Below, one piece after another: positions 44,613 to 56,400 of a DNA stretch of 64,000 nt; within the stretch, counting starts at the first letter, position 1, and each line of letters begins with the position of its first letter. This DNA is from Cladopsammia gracilis. Taxonomy: Eukaryota > Cnidaria > Anthozoa > Scleractinia > Dendrophylliidae. The position numbers and the translations under genes are program-made. The stretch lies in contig JAJGOT010000022.1 in NCBI GenBank assembly GCA_022457155.1, forward strand, positions 112,501-176,500. The letters are read 5' to 3'. The notes beneath the pieces were generated by a model. It saw only the letters and a program-made list of their open reading frames with translations. It did no database searches and was not told where the DNA came from.

Positions 44613-45372
44613 AAACTTATTTTCACGATAGTCTTATTACTAAGCAAGAAATATTTTGTAATTTGCAGATGTTAACGTGACTCAGAGGCATGTTTTCAAT
44701 TCTATCCCGGCTAGTGGGGACATCCCCGAGGCTTGTGTAGTAACTGGTTTAGTCTCTCCCATTGACCAAGAGAAATCCTCTCAAAAAATAATGCAAATTT
44801 TGAGATGGCTTTTTATGTGATCTTTTATAGCGGGCACTTCCATTACACTACTGCCTTTTTGGTTCCATCATACCTGGATTTTAAGAAGGGTCTGTATAAC
44901 CACAAATGTTTTGTTGTTGTTGTTGTTGTTGAGAAGAGCAGAAGTTAGGCCTTTCTCTGGTCAAGATCTCAACAATCAATAAAATTATCCTGTGTGTTAA
45001 ACAACCTTCATGAATTCATGGATCCATTCAGTTACCCTCTCTAAATTATGCTATATAGTGGCAGATTAAGGGAACTTAAAAGGGATTCAGCATATTTTGA
45101 TCTATTTTTTTTTTACTTCTGAACCATTTGCCGGAAGACGGCGGGTATTCGACAGCGGCTTGGGTAGGGAGGTACGGCCGGGCCACTCAGATCCAGACCC
45201 TGTTCAACACACGACTCGCTGATATTCCTAACCTATTTAATATAAAAGAGAATTCTGAATTTTGAGGCCCCATCTAAGAAATATTATTAAATTGTCCCAC
45301 TGGCTTTGTTTTAGTGTATTTAGGCTTGGCGTCGATGTTGGTGCACCTCGATAGAAGAAGTGTAATAGATAG

Positions 45373-45676
45373 CGATGAAATTCTGTATACTCTATTTCAA
45401 TCAACGTTGTCGGAAGAATAGCAAAAAGCCTATAAGCCAAGACCGCAAGGTGATATGGGTTTTAAAGAATAAATTTGTCAAAATCAGCGATGCCTCACTC
45501 GTACAGAAACGAAAACACGGGGGTCAGCGTTTATAGTATTTTCTTCCATCTTCCTCCATCATATTGCACTGGCAACGGCGAAACTTAACAAATACCCATA
45601 CCACCTTGCGGTCTTGGCTTATAGGCTTTTTGCTTTTCTTCCGACAACGTTGATTGTAATAGCTGTATATCTGATG
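45373..45676. repeat. Inverted repeat with shared peptide
   Basis: Arms 45373-45462 (plus) and 45590-45676 (minus) both encode QSTLSEEKQKAYKPRPQG, the left arm with a stop at the K. The minus-strand frame continues to 45869. It may be an exon fragment duplicated in inverted orientation. Confidence 0.5.
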
Positions 45677-45959
45677 CAAACACCTGAGGGATGTTGTAAA
45701 ACCCTAAATCATTCATTTCTAAAGAACAAACATACAGGTCTTGAGAGTAAAATCCTTGATCCTTAAACATCTCCCCACTAGTACCATATAGAAGGATATG
45801 GTGGTGATCAGTGAAGAGAATTTGCATTTTTATATTAGAACAATGTCTAAACCCTTGTCTGATGCTCACGTAAATGGCAAACGTTTCAATTCACTCACTT
45901 TTCCTCCAGTAAATAGAAGTATACTAATTTTCCATTAAAAAAAGTATTTTAGTCTTCAC

Positions 45960-46235
45960 TAAGCCGAGTGGACCCGAGTGGCTTAGTACACCTGCCGGAA
46001 CTTAACCTGATTGACTGCAGTATGTATTACTAGTCCCCCGGGATGGGATGCCACCTACCCTCCCGAGTATTATTGATATGTTTGCCTGTATCTAGTTTTT
46101 TACCGGGTGAAGCGATAATGTGGAACAAAGTTTCTTGGTCGAGGAAACAACTCAACAGCAGAAAGCAGGTCTCGAATCTAACCGACCTTCAGGTTGAAAG
46201 TCTGAAACACTAACCACTCAGCCTCTGCATCGAAA
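45960..46235. repeat. SINE-like / tRNA-like dispersed repeat
   Basis: CCCCGGGATGGGATGC near the start and a tRNA-like 3' part on the minus strand (CTGAGTGGTTAG A-box type, GGTTAGATTCGAGACC B-box type). Confidence 0.5.
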
Positions 46236-47450
46236 ATGAGTACAACATGTTTATCCATTGTAGATGTATATCACCTGATTTCTATTCTATTATGCCTTTA
46301 GAATTACTGACATCCCACAATACACAACTTTCATTTTATTTCTTCCACTTGAACATTACTGCAGGTGGACTGTCTGATGGATTTTTGTACACTTAAGGTG
46401 ATTCCCTAGTATTACATTGCGCATCACTACTGCGCATAATATCTTGCGTAATTTGCACGTACACGAACGCGCGGGCACTCCGAAGCAATAGGTTTTCCTT
46501 TGAGGGTTCAGTTCTCTTAGTAAATAAGCGTTGTTTTCTTCTAAACGAGCTTGGTGACCTATCTTTCTTTGCATAATTTCATTTTTTAGTCCTACTCTTT
46601 GTTCTGTAAAACTTTAGAAACAATCCTGTCAGACAAAAGCATACGTAGCCATCGCTCGAAGACACAAAATTCTATCCTTGAGATCACGCACCCGACGAAT
46701 AATTTTGTTAATACCTTTCCAGGACGTGTGCCCGTGCCATAAAACAAACATCAAGTTGTTCCTTTTGATCAATACATTATATCTATTTCGTTATTTCAAG
46801 CGTTACTTTAAAGCTGTGCTTCCTATCCCTGCGAAACGTAGTGTGAGCTGATGGAATAAACGTGCGCTTGATAAGTGCAGTAATACAAGGATTTGAAGGG
46901 TAACTTGAGACAATTATATCTCCTGAACAAGTTTTGCGACCTATATTTTTTTATTGCAGATTTCGGATCACTTTATTGTGGGTACAATCAGGGAAAGTTT
47001 AAAGAAAATCTTATGTCAACTTTTATTTCTAGGGAATCTAGAAATAAAGACAGGCAAAGAAAAGTGACTAAGAGGCAAACATCAGCCTGAAGGTTTTTAA
47101 AATATTACATTTAATAACTTCTCAGATTGATGTCTAATGGGACCAAATATTGTTGCCTAGGCAGATAATGAAAGTCTTACATTTATTTTCTTGATTCTCT
47201 TTCGGGTTAGTCACATCCTGATTATTATATCATGCAACCAGTAGACAGCAGTAAATAAAAATATTAAATTACGTAGATATTAACATATACATGTATTTCA
47301 CATGGCATGTCTACATAATAGATAATACACGTGGCATTTATGTTCACGACGCCTTTTCTAAAATCATACAACACACACAAAAATATATCACACACTTACT
47401 CTTCGAGGCGACGGCAACCGGCTTCGTCGCTTTCGAACAATGAGCAGCAA
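46236..47450. other. Intergenic, no gene recognised
   Basis: Includes a TTGCGCATCACTACTGCGCA palindrome near 46418. No splice-consistent exon is seen. Confidence 0.45.
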
Positions 47451-48608
47451 TTTATAATATATATAGATAGCCCAAGCCTAACAGCGTCGCACTTTGAACA
47501 AGCTTAACTAAGGTGAAACTTAACTAAGGTGAAAGGTTGGAAACACAAGAATTAAGATTGACGAACGGGCTATTTTCAATTTTAGCAATTCTCAAAAACA
47601 GTATTACGCGACCGTCTGCACATTACATTTTTATAGACCGTTCAAAAGTTCACAAAAACAACTTTTCTCTGTCTAGAATAACTAGTACCACTAGTTTCCG
47701 AATAAAATACAGTTTATGTTTGTCAAAAATTGCCCGAGAAACTGATTTGAAAATCAAAAATTGCAAAAATACACAAACATATTTGCATAAGGCGATGCGA
47801 GTGAAGATAGAAGGTACTATAAAATCAAAGTCTTGTTTTGTTTACGTAAAATCGCTTTACAATCTATCTAATGAATGAACAAACACATAAAAATGGACAA
47901 CACAATCTTCTTTCCAAAAAATTTATTCAAATCTCGATTAGTTTACGTTTAAAAGCAAAACGCGTACCATTTAATTTTAAGCTTTCTTCGATGAAATTCA
48001 AAAGATCGATACAACTGAATTTAAGCACGTTTTAAAATCAATTCTGCAAAACTAACAATAACACTAATAAAAAGTCACTCACAGATTGATATCAACATAA
48101 ATTCTCATCGAAAACTGTAATCTGTTTTACCTTTAAGTTGCTCGCTTGCTTGGAAATTCAAATCTCCGCTTCTGGTTCTGAAATCCGTAGGAAACAAACA
48201 TCTCCCGCATTGATAAAAACGTAATACATGAAGTTCCTCGAAGCAAGATTTTATCCCTGAAAGCTCGTCTTTTTCCACTAAAGCGGCTTCTGAGTATCAT
48301 TTAATTAGTATCCCTGTCTTGAGTAGCAAACCGCGAAAAAATGCAGGAAAATAACAAGTTTAATTCTCCGCTAGACACAACAAAACAACTAAAGTGTTTA
48401 CCGAGCTCACGGCTGTGTGGCCGCGCGAAAAACAAAGCCTTGCTTTCAAGATCCCGGATGTTGTTCCAACACGGCGGCGGGCGGCGGGCGGACGGACACG
48501 CGCCCGTGAAATATTCCGCTAGCCATGACCATGAAAAATGACGGCGTTGGTTCTATGAGTATGGAGCTGCGCAGCCAGGCCTTCGGCCTGGCAAGTGCTC
48601 CGCTATAA
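47451..48608 (+). repeat. Dispersed 1.2-kb repeat, copy C
   Basis: Same limits and orientation as copy B, 4.5 kb away; ends GGCCTGGCAAGTGCTCCGCT. TATAA occurs at both edges and may be a short target duplication. Confidence 0.82.
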
Positions 48609-49123
48609 ATAACCGTCCATTTTGTGGAAATGGAACGTTTGCTCAATATTTTCGGAGATGAGTCTGCTTGGTTTCACCAAGAACTGAGCAGTGTTCGAAT
48701 GCGGTTCGAGTCCGCCTTCGTTCTTAATCTTTTCCCTTTCAAAAATTAAGCCATATGTATTCTCAGTGTGCGATTCCTGTCTTTGTAGCTTAATATATAA
48801 CGGCCATATATAGACCACACAAAGATGCTGCGTGTCCTCAAAACACTCTCGTCCGCCATTACACTCGTGTCTTCAGAACCACTTATGACGTCAAGCGGTG
48901 TCCCGTTGAGCATTTTGGCCGCGCACAAAATGGACTCACTTTTGATCGTCAAAATACGATCTTAGTGGCTTCGAAGACACTCGATAAAATTTATTTTGGT
49001 CGACTAAACCCAAATATTTGGGTTCATAAGGGCATAAACAAGCATATTAGACAAAATTATGTTTTAGTTCATATACACTTTAACATTAGAATTTTTGCTT
49101 TAGACAAATTGCTACTGTTCTTA

Positions 49124-49592
49124 GAGCAGTTTTCAATGGAGTGTCGTAAAACCAAAACCAAAGTAATTACTCTGGCCAATCACAGCAGTCGTAATCAATC
49201 CAATGAACCAATCAGAGCTTGAAGCAATTACATGTCGGCGGCGCCAAGCGCGGGAAAACGCGTGCGAGCAAGTCACGATTGGTTTCGGTTTTACTTCTGA
49301 TTGGTAAATAAAGTGGCGCAAGATTTTTTAGCCAATCACAAAGCGTAGCAATGCAAAACCAAAGCAATTGTGTAATTACTTTCGACACTCAATAGGACAT
49401 TTGCGCGATGGCGTCATTTGACTACAACCACCAGAATTCATTTCGTTTTTCCCTTCTTATTTAAATTTTGTAATCCCAGTGCGGTTTAAATAACAATAGC
49501 CCTAATTTGCACTACAAAACAAAAAACCTGAAGGATTCTGGTAGTTGTAGTCATATGACGTCATCGTGCAAATGGCCTATTGAAAATTGCTC
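49124..49592. mobile_element. TA-flanked MITE family (GAGCRGTTTTCA), copy 2
   Basis: Left end GAGCAGTTTTCAATGGAGTG after TA (49122-49123), right end TGAAAATTGCTC before TA (49593-49594). It is split near its right end by a second MITE at 49395-49577. Confidence 0.75.
49395..49577. mobile_element. MITE nested inside the previous MITE
   Basis: TIRs GGACATTTGCGCGATGGCG.. and ..GATGACG complement ending GCAAATGGCC, about 45 bp long including TGACTACAACCACCAGAAT. Flanked by TA (49393-49394, 49578-49579). Confidence 0.75.
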
Positions 49593-49958
49593 TACAATAT
49601 AGTATAAATGTTTCTTATGGATGACCATAATATCCTTTTCCCGATTCATAAATTGGTCTCATTGCTGTGTAAGTTTACCGTTCATTTTTAAACTTGAGGC
49701 CGAATTCGTTGAGATTGTTTAAAAATACGTACATTTAACAGTTGTTTTTGCATAGTTCTTGCAAGGTTTAATAGCAAACATTTATAGATCGTGTCGATAA
49801 GCTAAGCATAGTTAATGTTGACATTGTTACTTTATCCTAAATTTCATCGCCGATTCTTCATAATAGCTTCCCAGCGTGTTTTTAAGGCTACCATACAATT
49901 TTGCATTTGTAATTCCAAGATTGAGACTGAATTCAATGAGATTGTTTAGGATTATGTA

Positions 49959-50001
49959 CTTATTGACTAAGTGGGAGGGCCGGATGGGAAAATATTTGGG
50001 T

Positions 50002-50039
<38 letters not shown>

Positions 50040-50100
50040 CGCGCCATGACCGAGAGCCAAATAATTTCCCATCCGGCCCGACCTAACTTAGTCAATAAGT
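49959..50100. repeat. Palindromic repeat (142 bp)
   Basis: ACTTATTGACTAAG...CTTAGTCAATAAGT with GGGCCGGATGGGAAA/TTTCCCATCCGGCCC and GGTCATGGCG/CGCCATGACC inside. Almost a full palindrome. Confidence 0.85.
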
Positions 50101-50317
50101 ATTTTATCATATGACGCGCGAGGCCGTCTGCTTTTGTAGTAGGGCCGTACGCCTTTTTCCGGTCCCGCTCGCGCAAATGCGTACGGCCCTCATACGGGAC
50201 TTTCATCAATGGTTTTGCAAAGAAAAGGTCGGAGGGCCGTACGGGTCATATGATAACAAGAGTTATTTTTTGTAGAGTTCTTGCAAGAATAAACAGTATA
50301 TGATTTATCGATCGTGT

Positions 50318-50468
50318 TAATAGGTGGTTTGCAACCATTCCCTGAGGATTTAAAAGACAAAAGCTCAGCGGCCATGCTGGTGGACGGAACAAAAGAAATC
50401 AGTAGAAGCTAATGAGAAATATTTTGTTTTGTACACCAGCGTGGCGTCAGGTGAAAACGTCCTATTAC
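50318..50468. mobile_element. ATGGCCGCC-family MITE, copy 2 (diverged)
   Basis: Ends TAATAGGTGGTTTGC and the complement of TAATAGGACGTTTTC; centre has CAGCGGCCATGCTGG and GTACACCAGCGTGGCG. Confidence 0.6.
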
Positions 50469-50470
50469 AA

Positions 50471-50705
50471 ATTTATCTTAATTTTATCGGCGATTCTTCT
50501 CAATGCCTGTGTTATTAACAGCAGTCATCGCTGCTTGTTTTAGATTGAACAGTTCAAAGAAAGTTTTCTTATCGAAAGGATTTGAATGTTCAATCATACG
50601 AGTTTGGAAAAACATTCTTGACATGCAATGCATGAGAGAGTCCCCTAAAGGTAACCAAATTTTACGCATTTCGTCATCCAGTTCTCTTTCATTTGACACA
50701 ATGCG
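50471..50705 (-). repeat. Dispersed repeat pair with conserved peptide, copy 2
   Basis: Open on the minus strand for 71 codons, ending DKKTFFELFNLKQAAMTAVN then NTGIEKNRR and a stop. The homologue at 37461-37690 shares the C-terminal peptide but is frame-damaged. Unknown family. Confidence 0.55.
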
Positions 50706-50922
50706 TATTTATGTCACGCATGGTTTGAGAAACAAAAGTTGCTTTATTTGTTACGTCTTAACGGCCCACTTGTGAATGAACACTTTGGAAATATCTGCAA
50801 GAGCCAACGGACAATGCAAAGGTGTCGGATCCTGGTGGATCTAGTAAGCAAGTTTTATATAAATAGTCTTTAAATAAAAGATATTGTACTGTATTCTATT
50901 GTATTGTATTGAATTGTATAGA

Positions 50923-51091
50923 GCGTATGCACTCACGTGGCAAGCAGCTATGCAAATTTATTGGAACAAAAGAAAGTGTTAACATAAGAAAAGCGTTCAA
51001 ATCCCACAGGATTGTTTTGGTACACCAACATGGCCGCCGTTCTATTGTTTTGGTACACCAATATGGCCGCCGTGACGTCATGTGCATACGC
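50923..51091. mobile_element. ATGGCCGCC-family MITE, copy 3
   Basis: Ends GCGTATGCAC...GTGCATACGC, then the same inner shoulders as copy 1 (TCACGTGG left, GTGACGTCAT right) and the doubled CACCAAYATGGCCGCC. Confidence 0.78.
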
Positions 51092-51099
51092 ACTATTCA

Positions 51100-51178
51100 G
51101 CATTGCATTGCATTGCATTGCATTGCATTGTATAATATTGTATTGTATTCTATTGTATTGTATTCTATTGTATTGTAT
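51100..51178. repeat. (ATTGC)n/(ATTGT)n pentanucleotide repeat
   Basis: CATTG pentamers changing to TATTG pentamers with a few substitutions; a related short run is at 50881-50920. Confidence 0.9.
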
Positions 51179-51404
51179 GAATTTACTGATCAAGCAAGGC
51201 TGGCTACACAATTTGGATTATGTATATTATCTGTCCAATATTTCGTCAGGCATGGCCAGGTACAAAAATCTTTCATCGAACTTAGTGCACTTTTTTGATT
51301 GATGCTTTTGTTTATGGACCAAGATTTACCCGATTGTATATTACATGAAAACTGAGCAAATGGTTTGCTAGCCAAGCGTTTCATTTCCACTCTAGCTGCC
51401 AAGT

Positions 51405-51456
51405 TCAAAAGCGGATTAGTTTTCTTCCTTCTTTTATGTTCTCGGTAGATTTTCTC
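51405..51456 (-). CDS. SLC18B1: Gene 2 exon 16 (stop)
   Basis: Acceptor TTATCTTTCAG. Completes a split Arg codon and then reads RKSTENIKEGRKLIRF and TGA (51407-51405). A different frame is open far longer, but it needs a phase that exon 15 does not provide. Basic cytosolic tail. Confidence 0.68.
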
Positions 51457-53408
51457 CTGAAAGATAAAATAGTTAAAAATGAACGAAAAAGAACTGAACG
51501 ATGTCCACAGTGTTATAGAGAGACATTTATAACAATTTATTTTAAAATAAATGACGGTGAATTTGATCCTGTTCTGTACCCACCTTTTCACCAGTTTTTC
51601 AATTGTTACAAAAGCTACCACTATCAGTCCCTGAAAAACAAATGAAAACAAGAAAAGAATTGCTAACGATACTTTTTGTTTCGTTGTGAAAATTTGCGTT
51701 ACTCGTGCGCAAGAGTGCAGGCTTGTCACACTATGAGCTGGTCACGCGAATTACGTTGGATTGGCCGTTTTCATGCTACAGACGTTAATAGATGGTTTTC
51801 ACTCACGTGACTTTCAGTCCTGTGGGATTCAAATGACAAAGGCCATGGCGGCCATATTGGTGTACATAACAAAAGACGTTCATTAAAATTCTTTTGTAGT
51901 TGTACACCAATATGGCCGCCGTGACGTAACGTGAAAACCATCTATATCGTCTGAGACGTTAAAGTCGTCTCGAGACGTCTTTAACGTCAAACGGATTTAA
52001 CGTCTGACGACTTTAACGTCTTCTTTTAAGTGCGTCGTTCAGACGCACTTAACATACGACTTTAACGTCTCAGACGTTAAATACGTCTAGTATAAAAACG
52101 GGATGGCTTTAAAGAGGACGAATGTAGCCCTATTTGTATATTCGTGCTCTTAAAATTAATTTGGGGACGACTTTAGTTGTATCCAGTCACTTCCGAGAAG
52201 AGGTGTTTCTTAGAAAATCTTGTGTTTTTCTCTGTGGCCATCTACTTTAATGCGTCCCGTTTTTATACCAGACGCATTTATCGTCTGAGACGTTAATTGC
52301 GTCTAGACGACTTTAACGTCTCTAGCATAAAAACGACCATTGATCCGAAACAGATAATACAAAATTAGCGTTGCATAAATTAACGTAACCAGTGAACAGG
52401 CCTCCCGCCTTCCCAAGGGAAACTACTGTCTTAGTATTGTTTCTTGTTACTGTTTGTTTGTATGTTTGTTTGATTGCTTGCTTGTCTGTTGTCAACAAAA
52501 TGGTCGCCGATGCATATATCTCGACAGGTCCGGTTAAGAAATACAATAAAAAAAAAATATTTCAATTAAATTGTCTGTGTCTGCTGTGATTGGCCAGTAA
52601 TTACTTTGGTTTTGGGTTTACAACACTCAGCTGAAAACTGCCTTATTGGGTTCGCAGACAAGAACACAGTTAAACCATGATTTCCTAAACCATCAGTTTA
52701 AACTTGAATTAATGGGCACTTTGGTCACTGTGTTAATGTTTAGAAAGATCTTAGTTTTAGTGTAATTAAACGACAACGTAACTACCTGACCGATGCAAAC
52801 AAAGCCTTCAATCTGCAGAGAGAAAGAGGATATATAGATATATCAGTATAATATAGAACTGAAAGGATATATAAGTTACTTCAAGGGCAGTGCGGGCGTA
52901 CGGTATTTACGCACGAGTTGGTTCGTATCAGAAATCGAACGAGCGAGGCTTTGCAAGCGAGTAACATTTCTGATACGAACACAAGTTCGTAAATGCCGTA
53001 CAAAGCACTGCCCATGCTGTAATTTGTTTATTTTATACATACTGAGATTTGTGATTGGACGAAACGCTTTTTTCACGTGTGAGAAAGTCATTTCGCCATT
53101 CTGATTGGTTGGGAACCCCGAACGGGGTTTTCACACGCCAAATTTCAATAGAAAATCTCAATAAGTATGAAGTAAATAAATTTTAATGGTTGGTAAATTG
53201 TAATATAAATTTTAGTTATCACAAATGATGGATGGAAAACATGATTACGAGAAGAGCTACCGAGGCGGCTTGACTTCCACTGGACACCAAAGACCTGAAA
53301 TCATTTCTGAATTGTATTACACAAATATGATTTACTTACTGTTGTTGTCCACTGAAATCCAATGTGTTGATATAATATTCCACCGAGTATCGGCCCAATT
53401 GTCCCGCT

Positions 53409-53448
<40 letters not shown>

Positions 53449-56400
53449 GAAGAAGAAGAAGAAGAAGAAGAGAGATCAATCAATTAATTATAAAGTGATC
53501 TGTCGAGTCATCGGCCGGGTTAGTGTAATACTGAAGAGAACTGTTGTTGTTGACATTGACTGAGCCGAAGTCATCTTCAGAGTCATGTACATTTTGAATC
53601 GACAGTTGACTGTATAAACGTCCGCTTATTGCTGTCATTGGTCAGTATAGCCATGATGTTATTACTCATGCGCAAAGCGGCATGAGGTTAGGTTCCGGCT
53701 TCATTTTTCTTGTTTTTACTCATGCGCGAAGCGGCATGAGGTAAGGTTTCGGCTCCGTTTTTCTTGTTATTACTCATGCGCGTAGCGGCATGAGGTAAGG
53801 TTTCGGCTCCGTTTTTCTTGTTATTATTATTTTTGTTTTTTGTGTCACGATTTTGCATGCAAATTTATGCACGCATATTTTAAATTGTACACTGCCGGTT
53901 CATAGCTTTGTCACTACACTTCCTGTTTAGTAACTTCTGGCTACTGTCACTTCCGGTAAAAGAGCGTTACTCAAGTGTCACGACAACGTCTCCTACAACC
54001 CTACTTACATTAGCAATGTTCATGTTTGGTATATATAAGACTTAGAAGAATCATTCCCTTCATTGTGGTACAGCCTTCATTTCCAAAACAATCAATAGTA
54101 AACAACTTAGTTTGCAGAAACGATGACTGAATAAAAGGAGTACTCTTCGCCATGTCGGACATCTTCTTATCATGTTTAAAATATATCATGAAACTAACTT
54201 ACGCATGCGCATGAGTAGGGGCCTCTTGTTATTTTTACTCTTTGTGTTACGATTTTGCATGCAAATATATGCACGCATATTTTAACTTTACACTTCCGGT
54301 TTAGTGACTTCCGGTTACTCCCACTTCCGGAAAGACAACGTCACTGAAGTGTCACAACAGCATCTCCCACAACCTATTTCCATTGCTAATGTTCACCTCA
54401 GGTATATATAACACTTAGACGAATCACTGGCTTCATTGTGGTACAGCCTTCATTTACAAAACATTCAATAGTAAACAACGTGGTTTGCAGGAACGATGAC
54501 TGAATAAAAGGAGTACTCTTCGCCATGTCGGACATCTTCTTATCATGTTTAAAATATATCATGAAACTAACTTACGCATGCGCATGACTAGTTTAGTGAC
54601 TTCCGGTTACTCCCACTTCCGGAAAGACAACGTCACTGAAGTGTCACAACAGCATCTCCCACAACCTATTTCCATTGCTAATGTTCACCTCAGGTATATA
54701 TAACACTTAGACGAATCACTGGCTTCATTGTGGTACAGCCTTCATTTACAAAACATTCAATAGTAAACAACGTGGTTTGCAGGAACGATGACTGAATAAA
54801 AGGAGTTACTCTTCGCCATGTCGGACTTGGATGGCTTGTTTAAAATATATCATATTATTTTTTTAAAACCGTAGTTTCGTGTCATCGGATTAATAACTCC
54901 CATTTCAAATATTCAAAATGGAAAGAGAAGGCTTTAAAGAATGCCCAAAAGCCGCTATAGTGGAGTAAAAGAAGAGCTATCCGCAACTTAATCTTGCTTC
55001 GAGGAAATTCATACGCTTTTATCAGTGCGGGGCGATCAAAACCGAAGAAGCGGAGTTTTAAAGAATTTTCAAACAGACGAGGGACTTTACCGTAAAAGAA
55101 ATTACAATTTTTGGTGAGAATTTGTGTTGATTATTTATTTGTGATTCATTTTTGTTTGTGTTGTGGTTAGTTTTGGAGAAATATTCATAAAACATGCTAA
55201 AATTCAATGGTAATGACATCTGATATTATGTAAACAAAACAAGACTTAATTTTATGGTTCAAATAACTTCACAAGCGTCGCCTAATACGCAAAGATGTGT
55301 GTGTATGTTTTGCAATTTTCATTTCCAAATCAGTTTCTAGGACAATTTTCGATACAACTACTGTATTTTATTCGAAAATTAGTTATACTAGTAAGTCTAG
55401 ACCGAGTAAAAGTTTTTGTGCACGGTCGCGTAATTCTGTTTTTAAGATTCGCTTTAATTGAAAAAAAAGCCCGGTCGTTTGCTGATTTCATTGCTTTTAA
55501 AAGTAGTCTTTTCAAATGTAACGGAAATAAGTCACGGTTTGGGAAATCAAAGACGAGTATGTATTTGATCGGGAATCAATAAATTAATTTTCAAAGCGAG
55601 TACAGAAAACGTGTTTTAGCGTGTTCTTTAGCGTGTCACGCAAATTCGTTGAGGGGGGAAGGGGTGCGTGACCCGTTTAAAAAAAACATAAAACTTTCTT
55701 ACGCAAGCGCACGAGTGTAGGCTACAATTGTAGTGACTCAATTCAGTGATTGGTGCAAACAGACGTACGAAACAGTCCTATGAAGAACTCAAACGAGACC
55801 CGACTCCCACACTACAACGAAGACTAAACGGTTAACTGCTCAGCCTTAAGAAGGCTGGTGCTTTTGACATTACACGCTACTACCGACTGAGAAGTACTTT
55901 ACCGCAACCATCGAAACCGTACGGACTACCGAAACTACACAAACCTAACGTACTAATGCGACCCATAGTCTCATTCTGTGGATCTCTGACACACCAACTG
56001 TCTAAGTACTTGAGCACTATGCTGCAACCCCTAATAGACGAATCTGGACACAAACTACAATCTACTGAGAACTTTATTGACGCTATCACGACAGTACAGT
56101 TTGTGACGACCCCTGTTTACCAGTATTCCGCTTCAACTGGCCCTAGATTGTACGAGACAGCCATCAAGAACTCTAAACTTCCACTACCGACTGACGAAAT
56201 GAAATGAAAGAAGACAAGAGCAGCCTATTTTAGAAAGTTGAGTCGTCAGTACGTGCAAAATGTAGATTAGTTGCCGGTTGGGCTCTCGCAATACTTTGTG
56301 AAGTCTGTAGTGCGTGTAATTATACAAACCCCAGATTTATCGAGCTGACAAACATTCAGTGGGCAGGAGTTCCAAGATTTCAGCTAGTACTTAGGCTTCA

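Larger units (their letters stand above)
44111..45960. other. Intergenic, two weak coding-like tracts
   Basis: Holds the possible exon at 44525-44612 and the inverted repeat at 45373-45676. Otherwise no gene is recognised between gene 1 and gene 2. Confidence 0.4.

Noticed and set aside
51190..51729. 180-residue minus ORF as a stand-alone gene
   Set aside because: It fuses intron sequence with parts of gene 2 exons 15 and 16; the splice phases give a much shorter C-terminus.
53225..53563. Lysine-rich ORF
   Set aside because: It reads through the (A)n(GAA)n tract that serves as the pyrimidine tract of exon 13 on the other strand.
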